Assembly (NCBI GenBank): GCA_025361105.1
Contig: JANYAW010000268.1
Span: 1-6,031, forward strand
DNA: 6,031 nucleotides
Reading direction: 5' to 3'
Source: Rhodocyclaceae bacterium
Lineage (GTDB): Bacteria; Pseudomonadota; Gammaproteobacteria; Burkholderiales; Rhodocyclaceae
Shown here: piece after piece, positions 1-5,018 of the stretch
How the letters are laid out: each line of letters opens with the position of its first letter
Numbering within the stretch: the stretch's first letter is position 1
Translations under genes and position numbers: made by a program
Notes under the pieces: model-generated
Told to the model about the DNA's origin: nothing
The model's input: only the letters and a program-made list of their open reading frames with translations
The model's database searches: none

Positions 1-366
1 CCGATCTCGGTACCAATTCCTCTCAAGCTTGAACCCGAAATTGCGATCACCGACTTCACCAAAATTGACCTGCGCATCGCGCGCATCGTCGATGCGCAAC
101 AAGTTATCGGTGCCGACAAACTGATACAGCTGACCCTCGACATTGGCGAAGAAAAACCGCGCAATGTTTTCGCCGGTATCAAATCCGCCTACGACCCTGC
201 AGCCTTAGTCGGACGACATACCGTGATGGTCGCCAACCTCGCGCCGCGCAAGATGAAATTCGGCTTGTCGGAGGGCATGGTCCTGGCCGCCTCGGGCGAA
301 GACTCACTAGGCTTGTTTTTGCTCTCGCCCGATGCAGGCGCAACGCCGGGTATGCGCGTGAAGTGA
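1..366 (+). CDS. metG: Methionyl-tRNA synthetase, C-terminal tRNA-binding domain (5' partial)
   Basis: This is the last 121 codons of a gene that enters from the left edge in frame 1 and stops at TGA 364-366. The translation is an EMAPII/Trbp111-type OB-fold. It starts at the FTKIDLRIARI strand (about residues 19-29 of the fragment) and continues through the conserved VFAGIKSAY segment, the VMVANLAPRKMKFGLSEGM segment and a final GMRVK. In proteobacterial MetRS of the long type this domain follows the catalytic and anticodon-binding parts; it dimerises the enzyme and adds non-specific tRNA affinity. The enzyme charges tRNA(Met) with methionine in the cytosol. A free-standing Trbp111/CsaA protein has the same fold, but the reading frame is open to the left edge with a linker-like PIPLKLEPEI stretch, which fits the end of a long MetRS better. 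The stop overlaps the next gene's GTG, implying co-translation. Confidence 0.93.
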   Translation, partial: PISVPIPLKLEPEIAITDFTKIDLRIARIVDAQQVIGADKLIQLTLDIGEEKPRNVFAGIKSAYDPAALVGRHTVMVANLAPRKMKFGLSEGMVLAASGEDSLGLFLLSPDAGATPGMRVK

Positions 367-662
367 GCGCGACCCCTGCCCACGAGGTGCGGCACTTGTT
401 GATTACCGGTTCCGTGCAGGGAGTGGGCTACCGCTGGAACATGGTGCAACAAGCGCAACACCTCGGCCTGAGCGGATGGGTGCGTAATCGCAGGGACGGT
501 AGCGTTGAAGCGTTAGCGAGCGGCGACAACGACTCACTCGCAACGCTGATCGCATGGGCACGAACCGGCCCGCGAGGTGCGCAGGTCGAATGTGTGCACG
601 TTGAGCGACTTACGCAATACAAAGATTTGGACGCACGCTTTATTCAAATCGCTACGGCGTGA
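363..662 (+). CDS. acyP: Acylphosphatase
   Basis: Small cytosolic enzyme (99 residues, close to the usual 90-100) that hydrolyses acyl phosphates such as 1,3-bisphosphoglycerate or carbamoyl phosphate to carboxylate and phosphate. The first signature is GSVQGVGYRWN (residues 16-26), which carries the phosphate-binding loop and catalytic Arg24. The second is GWVRNRRDGSVE (38-49), which supplies catalytic Asn42. GYR replaces the commoner GFR, a conservative change. I chose the GTG at 363 because the next in-frame Met (residue 27) lies beyond the active-site Arg. The GTG shares 4 nt with the metG stop (GTGA), and no clear Shine-Dalgarno sequence precedes it, so translation is probably coupled to metG. 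No functional link to MetRS is known to me; the pairing looks like simple co-transcription. The fold call is secure. The physiological substrate is not evident from sequence. Confidence 0.94.
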   Translation: MSATPAHEVRHLLITGSVQGVGYRWNMVQQAQHLGLSGWVRNRRDGSVEALASGDNDSLATLIAWARTGPRGAQVECVHVERLTQYKDLDARFIQIATA

Positions 663-718
663 ACAACATCACTTAAAGCGCACTAGCGCCCGTTGAAGCA
701 GCATCATTTGCTGAAATC

Positions 719-732
719 ATGATCTAGATCAA
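719..732 (+). promoter_or_regulatory. FNR/ANR/DNR-type activator box
   Basis: ATGATCTAGATCAA matches the FNR-family consensus TTGAT-N4-ATCAA at 9 of 10 defined bases; only the first T is A. Its centre (725.5) lies about 41 bp upstream of the start site expected from the TATAAA at 754-759, the classical position for a class II FNR-activated promoter. Sequence alone cannot separate an oxygen-sensing FNR/ANR from an NO-sensing DNR/NnrR, which share this site. It would switch on the cytochrome-porin and c4 cytochrome genes when oxygen falls or nitrogen oxides appear. Confidence 0.75.
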
Positions 733-753
733 ATGCGATTTTTCCTGCAACGG

Positions 754-767
754 TATAAAGAGATGAA
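754..767 (+). promoter_or_regulatory. -10 element and predicted transcription start
   Basis: TATAAA (754-759) is a 5/6 match to the sigma-70 -10 hexamer, with a start expected at about 766-767. No good -35 hexamer stands 17 bp upstream; that place is taken by the FNR-type box, as expected for an activator-dependent promoter. The leader would be about 36 nt, with AGGA at 791-794 placed 8 nt before the ATG at 803. Confidence 0.6.
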
Positions 768-802
768 CCGTTGATCCGTAAGTTCGAGACAGGAAACTCA
801 CC

Positions 803-2296
803 ATGAAAGCTTCAACACTGCAAACTCAATGCCGATACTTTGAGTTGATACCTTTCTTCGTTTGCTTGATGATTCTGGGGTCAATCACGCTCTCGTTCGA
901 CGCACAGGCCTTGCCTGCCTTTGCACGCCAAACTGGTCAAAATTGCGTGTCTTGTCATGCGGGTGGTCAATTTCCTGAACTCACGCCCTACGGTCGTATT
1001 TTCAAGATGACCGGCTACACAATTGGAGAGCGTACATTGCCGTTCTCGGCGATGGGCGTAATCAACGCCGCTTCGGTGGCAGATAGGTCAAAGAGCGATT
1101 TACCTGCGGATGATTTTCAGAAAAACGGCAATCCCGTATTTTCTTCCGCCAGTTTGTTTATTGCAGGAAAGGTGACGGACAACATTGGCTTGTTCTCACA
1201 GATTACCTATGACCACTATGCTGGACAGCATGCCGATGGCAGCTTCTACGGCCACTCCTCCGCCGACAACATTGATCTGCGCTACGCCGATCGATTTGTG
1301 AATGAGCGTTCTGATTTGATAGTCGGAGTATCGGTCAACAATAACCCGTCAGTGAGTGATCCATGGAATACCGCCGCCGCGTGGATGCAATATGTGCCCG
1401 CAGCGAGCCTGACGAGCCACCAATTCACCGATGCCAACACGCCGTATCCAGGCAATAGCACAGGCGGCAACATCGCAGGAATTAGTGGCTATGCGTATTG
1501 GAACGCATTGGTCTATGCCGAACTCGGCACTTACCAAACCGCCAAGGGACTTTTCCGTCCGATGAGCGCAGGTATGCCCGCTGCCGAAACCACAAAATTG
1601 AAAGGCAGGAACAACCCCTATTGGCGTCTTGCGCTGACACATGAATGGGGACCACACAATGTCATGGTCGGAGTGAGCGGAAATTATGCCCATATCTATG
1701 ATGACCCCGCCGATACCACGAATCCCAACAGTGTCCATCGGGTAAAGACGACGGGCGTGGACGGGCAATATCAATTCTTGCTTGATCCGCATACGGTTAC
1801 AGCGCAGATTGCCTATACGAGACAGCGCACAAATTATTCTGCCAACGAAATCGCCGCTAATGCCGGAGTCGGATCACCCTTTGGTTTCTTTGCCGCAGAT
1901 GGAATCACGTCATTGCCAGATGCCAACTCGGCGGATACGACCAATACATTTCGTACCAAGCTATCGTACGTCTATCAAGCCAAGTACGGTGGCAGTGCAG
2001 CCTATTTCAATTTGAGCGGTACCACCAATACGGCGAACCAGAGCTCAGGTTATGACAACACTGCGACGATAATCGTCGATCCCGGTACGAGTCGCGTCAA
2101 CAGCAATTTTTCCGGAAACCCGGCGATGCGGGGAATGACCTACGAATTGTTTTACACGCCTATCCAGTACGTTCGCCTCGGTGGGCAATACACGGCTTAC
2201 AGCAAGTTCAACGGAGCCTCCAGCAACTACGACGGATTGGGTCGGAACGCCAAAGACAACAACACACTTTTTTTATACGTGTGGGCGGCCTATTGA
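803..2296 (+). CDS. Fused mono-haem cytochrome c / outer-membrane porin (Cyc2-like)
   Basis: This 497-residue exported protein probably carries electrons across the outer membrane. Residues 1-36 form a signal peptide (hydrophobic core about 14-30, likely cleavage after DAQA). A short cytochrome domain follows, PAFARQTGQNCVSCH, with one haem site C48-x-x-C51-H52, then a TPYGRIFKMTGYT segment. From about residue 60 to the end, alternating aromatic/polar stretches suggest a beta-barrel ending in LFLYVWAAY; a C-terminal aromatic is the usual BAM recognition signal. Size and layout match Cyc2, the iron-oxidising cytochrome-porin (about 400-500 residues). From memory, proteins with this N-terminus and an NNTLFLF-type ending are also common in betaproteobacteria not known to oxidise iron. 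The donor or acceptor is therefore open. AGGA at 791-794 supports the ATG. An FNR-type promoter precedes it and a c4-type cytochrome follows 71 nt downstream. Confidence 0.8.
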   Translation: MKASTLQTQCRYFELIPFFVCLMILGSITLSFDAQALPAFARQTGQNCVSCHAGGQFPELTPYGRIFKMTGYTIGERTLPFSAMGVINAASVADRSKSDLPADDFQKNGNPVFSSASLFIAGKVTDNIGLFSQITYDHYAGQHADGSFYGHSSADNIDLRYADRFVNERSDLIVGVSVNNNPSVSDPWNTAAAWMQYVPAASLTSHQFTDANTPYPGNSTGGNIAGISGYAYWNALVYAELGTYQTAKGLFRPMSAGMPAAETTKLKGRNNPYWRLALTHEWGPHNVMVGVSGNYAHIYDDPADTTNPNSVHRVKTTGVDGQYQFLLDPHTVTAQIAYTRQRTNYSANEIAANAGVGSPFGFFAADGITSLPDANSADTTNTFRTKLSYVYQAKYGGSAAYFNLSGTTNTANQSSGYDNTATIIVDPGTSRVNSNFSGNPAMRGMTYELFYTPIQYVRLGGQYTAYSKFNGASSNYDGLGRNAKDNNTLFLYVWAAY

Positions 2297-2300
2297 GTTG

Positions 2301-2340
2301 TTGTCAAAACCTGTTCGGCATTCACTGCATACCTTGACAA
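2301..2340 (+). repeat. Inverted repeat between the two cytochrome genes
   Basis: TTGTCAA (2301-2307) and TTGACAA (2334-2340) are perfect reverse complements around a 26-nt loop, in the 71-nt gap between the porin stop and the c4 start. There is no T-run after it, so it is not an intrinsic terminator. It could be an mRNA-processing or stability element, or chance. The right arm contains TTGACA, but I see no -10 at proper spacing before the next gene. Confidence 0.3.
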
Positions 2341-2367
2341 ATTTGCCACAGCATTCGGAGACTGTTC

Positions 2368-3018
2368 ATGAAACCCAATCATATGTTGCTTGCAATGACA
2401 TTGACATTGACAATAATGGCGGCGGCATGCACCAGCATTGAACGATCGCGCGACTTAGCCAATCCTAACGTATCGGCGCAAACCCTTGCTGAGCAGATTT
2501 GCTCAAATTGTCACGGTATCGGAGGTCGTTCGATCAGTCCAAATTTTCCGGCACTAGCAGCGCAGCAACCCGACTACTTTATCAAAGAGGTGAAAGAATT
2601 TCGGAATCACTCTCGCTCTGATCCGGCAGGCTTCGAATATATGTGGGGACTTAGTCGTAGCTTGACCGATGAACAAATTGCCGGGTTGGCGGCTTACTAT
2701 TCGCGACAACCGGCAGCTTCTCAGAAGACATCCGAGGCCAGCGGATTAACGGCAGCGGGTCAGGAAGTGTTCGAAAAAGGTGTTGCGAGCAAGAATATTC
2801 CAGCGTGTAGCGTGTGTCATGGCGCTCAGGCGCAGGGACAGGGAGGCGTTCCCCGGCTTGCAGGACAACATGCGGATTATCTTGCCAAACAGTTGACGGT
2901 ATTTCAACGGACGGACGCAAGACCCGAAGGCAGCATTATGAAGACAATCGCGCACGACCTGACGGAGCAAAACATCGAGTCTGTCACCGTCTTCCTTCAG
3001 GGATTGTCAGCGAAATAA
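2368..3018 (+). CDS. Di-haem cytochrome c4-type lipoprotein
   Basis: This 216-residue exported protein is built from two tandem class I cytochrome c domains. Domain 1 has C45-S-N-C48-H49 with Met92 (EYMWGL) as likely distal ligand. Domain 2 has C147-S-V-C150-H151 with Met191 (GSIMKT) as likely distal ligand. The GGVPRLAGQHADYLAKQL segment is typical of c4. The signal peptide ends in MAAAC, a lipobox, so Cys21 is probably lipidated; Thr at +2 does not signal inner-membrane retention, so Lol transport to the outer membrane is possible. GGAG at 2357-2360 lies 7 nt before the ATG. It follows the cytochrome-porin in what is probably one transcript. By analogy with the c4 cytochrome Cyc1 that partners Cyc2 in Acidithiobacillus, it should pass electrons between the porin haem and periplasmic or inner-membrane carriers. 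That role is inferred; the di-haem c4 assignment is clear. Confidence 0.88.
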   Translation: MKPNHMLLAMTLTLTIMAAACTSIERSRDLANPNVSAQTLAEQICSNCHGIGGRSISPNFPALAAQQPDYFIKEVKEFRNHSRSDPAGFEYMWGLSRSLTDEQIAGLAAYYSRQPAASQKTSEASGLTAAGQEVFEKGVASKNIPACSVCHGAQAQGQGGVPRLAGQHADYLAKQLTVFQRTDARPEGSIMKTIAHDLTEQNIESVTVFLQGLSAK

Positions 3019-3170
3019 CTCAAATAGCTAACGTCCGCATAGTGCCAATGACTCCTCCGGTCTGAAGCACTCATCGCTGATCCGCCATCTCGAGAACGAT
3101 GACATCGCGTCGCCGGCATGACGGCGTGTGGTCAGCACCAACTGACGAAAATTGGGCAAAAATTTTGCAA
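3019..3170. other. Convergent intergenic region with three small inverted repeats
   Basis: This 152-nt gap lies between two convergent units. It contains CGCCG-6-CGGCG (3111-3126), GTCAG-6-CTGAC (3131-3146) and GCAAAAATTTTGC (3156-3168). None has a GC-rich stem followed by a T-run on either strand, so no classical terminator can be called, although both flanking operons must stop here. The cluster may act as a weak bidirectional stop or 3'-end stabiliser. No gene is seen. Confidence 0.35.
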
Positions 3171-3680
3171 TCAGAGTCCTCGTTTAATCATCGCGACAAG
3201 TTGATCAAGCGCAGTACCCCAACCGCTTTCAAAGCCCATCGCCGCGTGCTTTTGGCAGCCCGCTTCATCTGCGTGAATGACCGTGGCCGTGTAGCGCGTC
3301 CCGCCTGCGTGATCGGCCAATTCGATCATTGCGGTGAACATAAAATTCACGTCATCACTCCCGCAAGTCGGGCTAGGCGCACTGGGGCGAAAGCCCGGTA
3401 ACAGGGCGTTGGTCCAGACCAGTTTGGTCTGCACGATGACCTCCAGATAACAGCCAGCATTGGGAAATTCCTGACCTTCTGGCGACTGCATGGTGGTGCG
3501 AAAAATTCCGCCCGGACGCAGATCGATTTCGCAGTCTATGGTCTTCCACGGCAAAGGACAAAACCAGGGCTTGAGCAGTTCCGGTTCCGTCCAGGCACGC
3601 CACACCAAAGACCGGGGCACGTCGACTATGCGCTCGAAGGTGAGATCCAATTTGGCATCAGGTTGATAAGTAGGTTTCAT
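3171..3680 (-). CDS. SRPBCC (AHSA1/START-fold) domain protein
   Basis: This 169-residue cytosolic protein of the Aha1/START superfamily has a helix-grip fold with a hydrophobic cavity. Recognisable blocks are ERIVDVPRSLVWRAWTEPE (residues 16-34) followed by W39; the DLRPGGIFRTTMQSPEG strand pair (53-69), which continues to a CYLEV strand; and the C-terminal helix GFESGWGTALDQLV (149-162). No signal peptide or membrane segment is present. The start ATG overlaps the stop of the ArsR gene upstream (ATGA, 3677-3680), giving tight translational coupling. ArsR-SRPBCC pairs are common in proteobacteria. The SRPBCC partner is often assumed to bind or modify a small hydrophobic ligand linked to the regulator, but the ligand is rarely known and cannot be read here. 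Family call firm, function unknown. Confidence 0.88.
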   Translation of the reverse strand: MKPTYQPDAKLDLTFERIVDVPRSLVWRAWTEPELLKPWFCPLPWKTIDCEIDLRPGGIFRTTMQSPEGQEFPNAGCYLEVIVQTKLVWTNALLPGFRPSAPSPTCGSDDVNFMFTAMIELADHAGGTRYTATVIHADEAGCQKHAAMGFESGWGTALDQLVAMIKRGL

Positions 3681-4030
3681 TTCTTTGCTCCCTTTTTTGA
3701 GTTTGCATGCAACGTGTGTAAGTAGTTATCCAGACGATCCAGCCGCGATTCCCAAACCTTGCGCTGATCTTCAATCCAGTCGGATGCCAAATTCAAAGGT
3801 GCCTCCTGCAACTGACAAGGCCGCCATTGCGCGTTCTTGCTCCGACTAATCAGCTTGGCCCGCTCGAGCACCTTTAGATGCTTGGTAACTGCGGGCAGCG
3901 ACATGTCCAGCGGCTGCGCCAGATCGCTCACCGTGGCCTCGCCTTTGCCCAAGCGCGCCAGCATCGCCCGCCGCGCAGGGTGACCCAGCGCCATAAAGAT
4001 TGCATTCAATTCGGCTTTGTAATTAACCAT
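3677..4030 (-). CDS. ArsR-family winged-helix transcriptional repressor
   Basis: This is a 117-residue DNA-binding regulator. The N-terminal helix AIFMALGHPARRAMLARL (residues 10-27) and the helix-turn-helix (VSDLAQPLDMSLPAVTKHLKVLE, about 34-56) are typical of ArsR. The wing follows around 62-74. A C-terminal amphipathic helix WIEDQRKVWESRLDRLDNYL (85-104) is the dimer helix seen in ArsR proteins paired with SRPBCC partners. The ELCVCDL metal-binding motif is absent and the only Cys is residue 72, so an arsenic- or metal-sensing role is unlikely. I kept the first ATG because an MVNY-type N-terminus is usual for this subgroup. No Shine-Dalgarno sequence precedes it, and a 16-bp palindrome spans the start codon. 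It probably represses its own two-gene operon. The inducer is unknown. Confidence 0.9.
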   Translation of the reverse strand: MVNYKAELNAIFMALGHPARRAMLARLGKGEATVSDLAQPLDMSLPAVTKHLKVLERAKLISRSKNAQWRPCQLQEAPLNLASDWIEDQRKVWESRLDRLDNYLHTLHANSKKGAKK

Positions 4031-4038
4031 ATGGTTAA
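4023..4038 (-). promoter_or_regulatory. Perfect palindromic operator over the ArsR start codon
   Basis: TTAACCATATGGTTAA is a perfect 16-bp palindrome centred between 4030 and 4031, exactly at the first base of the ArsR ATG (4028-4030 on the minus strand). Dimeric ArsR proteins bind short AT-rich palindromes of this type. The site overlaps the predicted transcription start and adjoins the -10 region, so a bound dimer would block RNA polymerase. Autorepression is inferred. Confidence 0.65.
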
Positions 4039-4065
4039 ATTAAACAGCATGCACTCTTCTGTCAA
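4037..4065 (-). promoter_or_regulatory. Sigma-70-type promoter of the ArsR-SRPBCC operon
   Basis: On the minus strand a perfect TTGACA (4065-4060) is followed after 17 bp by TAATTT (4042-4037), or after 15 bp by the better hexamer TTTAAT (4044-4039). With the 17-bp choice the start falls at about 4030, the A of the ATG, giving a leaderless mRNA. This agrees with the lack of any Shine-Dalgarno sequence there. Confidence 0.55.
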
Positions 4066-4232
4066 GCGAAAAATCTTCGTGAGTGATTTGTTCGGAAATG
4101 TCACTGCCGAATGTAAATTGATACAGATCGCCGATTGAAAACTGAGACACCAGTCACGTTCAGCTTACTAGGCTTCTACTATGCACCCGGGTCAGTGAAT
4201 TCCAGCGGCCTTTGCCAATTCGGCCTCATCGC

Positions 4233-4255
4233 AACCAATCAAAACCGCATTGGTT
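4233..4255. repeat. Inverted repeat, 7-bp arms
   Basis: AACCAAT (4233-4239) and ATTGGTT (4249-4255) are perfect reverse complements around the 9-nt loop CAAAACCGC. No T-run follows on either side. It may be a regulator site or a hairpin. It is not a tRNA remnant that I can support. Confidence 0.35.
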
Positions 4256-4325
4256 CGGGAACTATCAAGCAAAGCAGCCTCGAATAAGTATTCGCTACCA
4301 TGGACCCACGTGTGAGAAATCTCTG

Positions 4326-4340
4326 CGACACAATATGTCG
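4326..4340. repeat. Inverted repeat, candidate operator
   Basis: CGACA-CAATA-TGTCG has perfect 5-bp arms around a 5-nt centre, 50 nt before the membrane-protein start. The size suits a helix-turn-helix dimer. No regulator gene for it is in the window. Confidence 0.3.
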
Positions 4341-4362
4341 TGACCATCGATCATCATTCAAT

Positions 4363-4375
4363 CTATCTGTGATAG
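4363..4375. repeat. Inverted repeat next to ribosome site, candidate operator
   Basis: CTATC-TGT-GATAG has perfect 5-bp arms around 3 nt and ends 14 nt before the ATG at 4390. It could be a dimer operator in DNA or a small hairpin beside the ribosome site in RNA. Confidence 0.3.
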
Positions 4376-4389
4376 TGGACGGAATGAAA

Positions 4390-4728
4390 ATGAATGAAAT
4401 CGGGATGTTGGGCAGCTCATTCATCTTCGTTTTTGCGCTGAGCTTCCAGCAGGAGAACATCCACTACGGCCGCTACTGTCTAGCAATCATCAATTCTGCA
4501 TGTATTGCGTCGCTCAATTTGTTTGTGGTTGCGGTCGGCGCGCAGGCGTCTCCCACTGAAATGATGGCCTTCATCATAGGACAACCGTTGGGTACTGTAG
4601 CCGCGATGTGGTTGAGCAAACAACGATTGAGGCATCAACTACATGAGCCGTCCTCAGCGTCGGAACCGGGACGTTATGAATATCGGCGACACCCAGTACG
4701 AAGTCGTTCTCGTAAGGACTTACCGTAG
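4390..4728 (+). CDS. Small integral membrane protein, unknown function
   Basis: This 112-residue protein from the chosen ATG has three likely membrane spans: about residues 5-19 (GMLGSSFIFVFALSF), 29-50 and 57-75 (ending in VAAMWL). An Arg/His/Ser-rich tail follows (76-112). An ATG at 4300 would add 30 polar residues with no ribosome site. The ATG at 4390 has GGA at 4381-4383, 6 nt upstream, and starts directly before the first span, so I prefer it. The pattern (FALSFQ, then HYGRY, then NL, then a Gly/Pro-containing last span) recalls short membrane proteins I associate with phage or integrative-element cargo. This is memory, not a search. The tail after about residue 85 reads like non-coding sequence and is overlapped by another small frame, so the true C-terminus may be altered by a frameshift. 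Function unknown. Confidence 0.6.
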   Translation: MNEIGMLGSSFIFVFALSFQQENIHYGRYCLAIINSACIASLNLFVVAVGAQASPTEMMAFIIGQPLGTVAAMWLSKQRLRHQLHEPSSASEPGRYEYRRHPVRSRSRKDLP

Positions 4729-4762
4729 GTTCACTGATAAAGCTCTGTCCGTCGACGGCTAA
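4643..4762 (+). CDS. Possible 39-residue overlapping small ORF
   Basis: This ATG-to-TAA frame lies +1 relative to the membrane-protein gene and overlaps its last 86 nt. Its product is basic at the start (MSRPQRRNRD) and then reads MNIGDTQYEVVLVRTYRRF, a more protein-like sequence than the Arg/Ser-rich tail in the overlapping frame. GAGG at 4629-4632 lies 10 nt before the ATG, and a second in-frame ATG stands at 4676. No family is recognised. It may be a real small gene, the displaced C-terminus of a frameshifted gene, or chance. Confidence 0.22.
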   Translation: MSRPQRRNRDVMNIGDTQYEVVLVRTYRRFTDKALSVDG

Positions 4763-5018
4763 CAAAGCTCGTGCTGTACTGGCAGTGATTTGAAAATGCT
4801 CATACTTAGGTCACCGGCTTGCCGGTCATGCGCGCCGACCATCAATATCCAAGCCAAAGTAAATATGCATAGACTGTGTCTTTTCGTCGGCAGGCCTCGA
4901 TAGCGGGAGACGCTGATCGAGACTGCCTCGACTTGCTGCAATCCATTGACACACCGCGACGCAATCTGTCGCATAGTGAACCGAAAATATCCTCCCTACT
5001 AATAAGAGGAGTTAAAGA
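4763..5018. other. Gene-free leader region upstream of the repeat protein
   Basis: No convincing gene is seen on either strand in these 256 nt. A perfect TTGACA stands at 4946-4951, but the nearest -10-like hexamer, CATAGT (4972-4977), is 20 bp away, so the promoter for the following gene is uncertain. ACCGG-CTTG-CCGGT (4813-4826) could form a short stem closed by a stable CUUG tetraloop. It lacks a T-run on the + strand. Confidence 0.4.
5005..5011 (+). promoter_or_regulatory. Strong ribosome binding site, possibly masked by a hairpin
   Basis: AGAGGAG lies 7 nt before the ATG at 5019, the strongest ribosome site in the window. TCCTC (4990-4994) upstream is complementary to GAGGA (5006-5010) across an 11-nt loop, so the site could be partly sequestered in RNA. 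The stem is only 5 bp. Confidence 0.6.

Larger units (their letters stand above)
4066..4389. other. Gene-free region between divergent units
   Basis: These 324 nt separate the ArsR operon promoter from the membrane-protein gene on the + strand. I see no convincing gene on either strand. It contains three inverted repeats, listed separately (4233-4255, 4326-4340 and 4363-4375). No confident -10/-35 pair could be set for the + strand gene. Confidence 0.6.

Noticed and set aside
678..689. GCGC-ACTA-GCGC as a terminator after the acylphosphatase gene
   Set aside because: The stem is only 4 bp and no T-run follows.
1349..1792. 147-codon open frame on the minus strand inside the cytochrome-porin gene
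   Set aside because: It is antisense to a well-supported gene, has no family resemblance and no ribosome site. It is a shadow of the coding strand's composition.
2181..2441. 86-codon + frame bridging the porin end and the c4 start
   Set aside because: It overlaps two solid genes in another frame and its sequence is low-complexity Thr/His without motif.
2841..2858. G-rich stretch with GGGACAGGG resembling a KOPS motif
   Set aside because: KOPS is GGGNAGGG. Here three bases, not two, separate the G triplets, so it does not match.
3099..3401. 100-codon + frame antisense to the SRPBCC gene
   Set aside because: It covers conserved SRPBCC codons on the opposite strand and has no recognisable domain.
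3677..4030. Arsenic-resistance regulator
   Set aside because: The ArsR fold is present but the CxC metal site is absent and the partner is an SRPBCC protein, not an ars transporter or reductase.
4300..4389. Upstream ATG extending the membrane protein by 30 residues
   Set aside because: No ribosome site at 4300, the extension is polar and unlike the rest, and the two palindromes lie within it. The ATG at 4390 fits better.
4813..4826. ACCGG-CTTG-CCGGT as an intrinsic terminator for the membrane-protein gene
   Set aside because: The stem is short and the downstream bases (CATGCGCGCC) are not a U-tract. Kept only as a possible hairpin.
4759..4974. 71-codon minus-strand frame in the spacer before the repeat protein
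   Set aside because: No ribosome site, no motif, and it runs against all neighbouring accessory genes. A real small gene cannot be excluded but is not supported.
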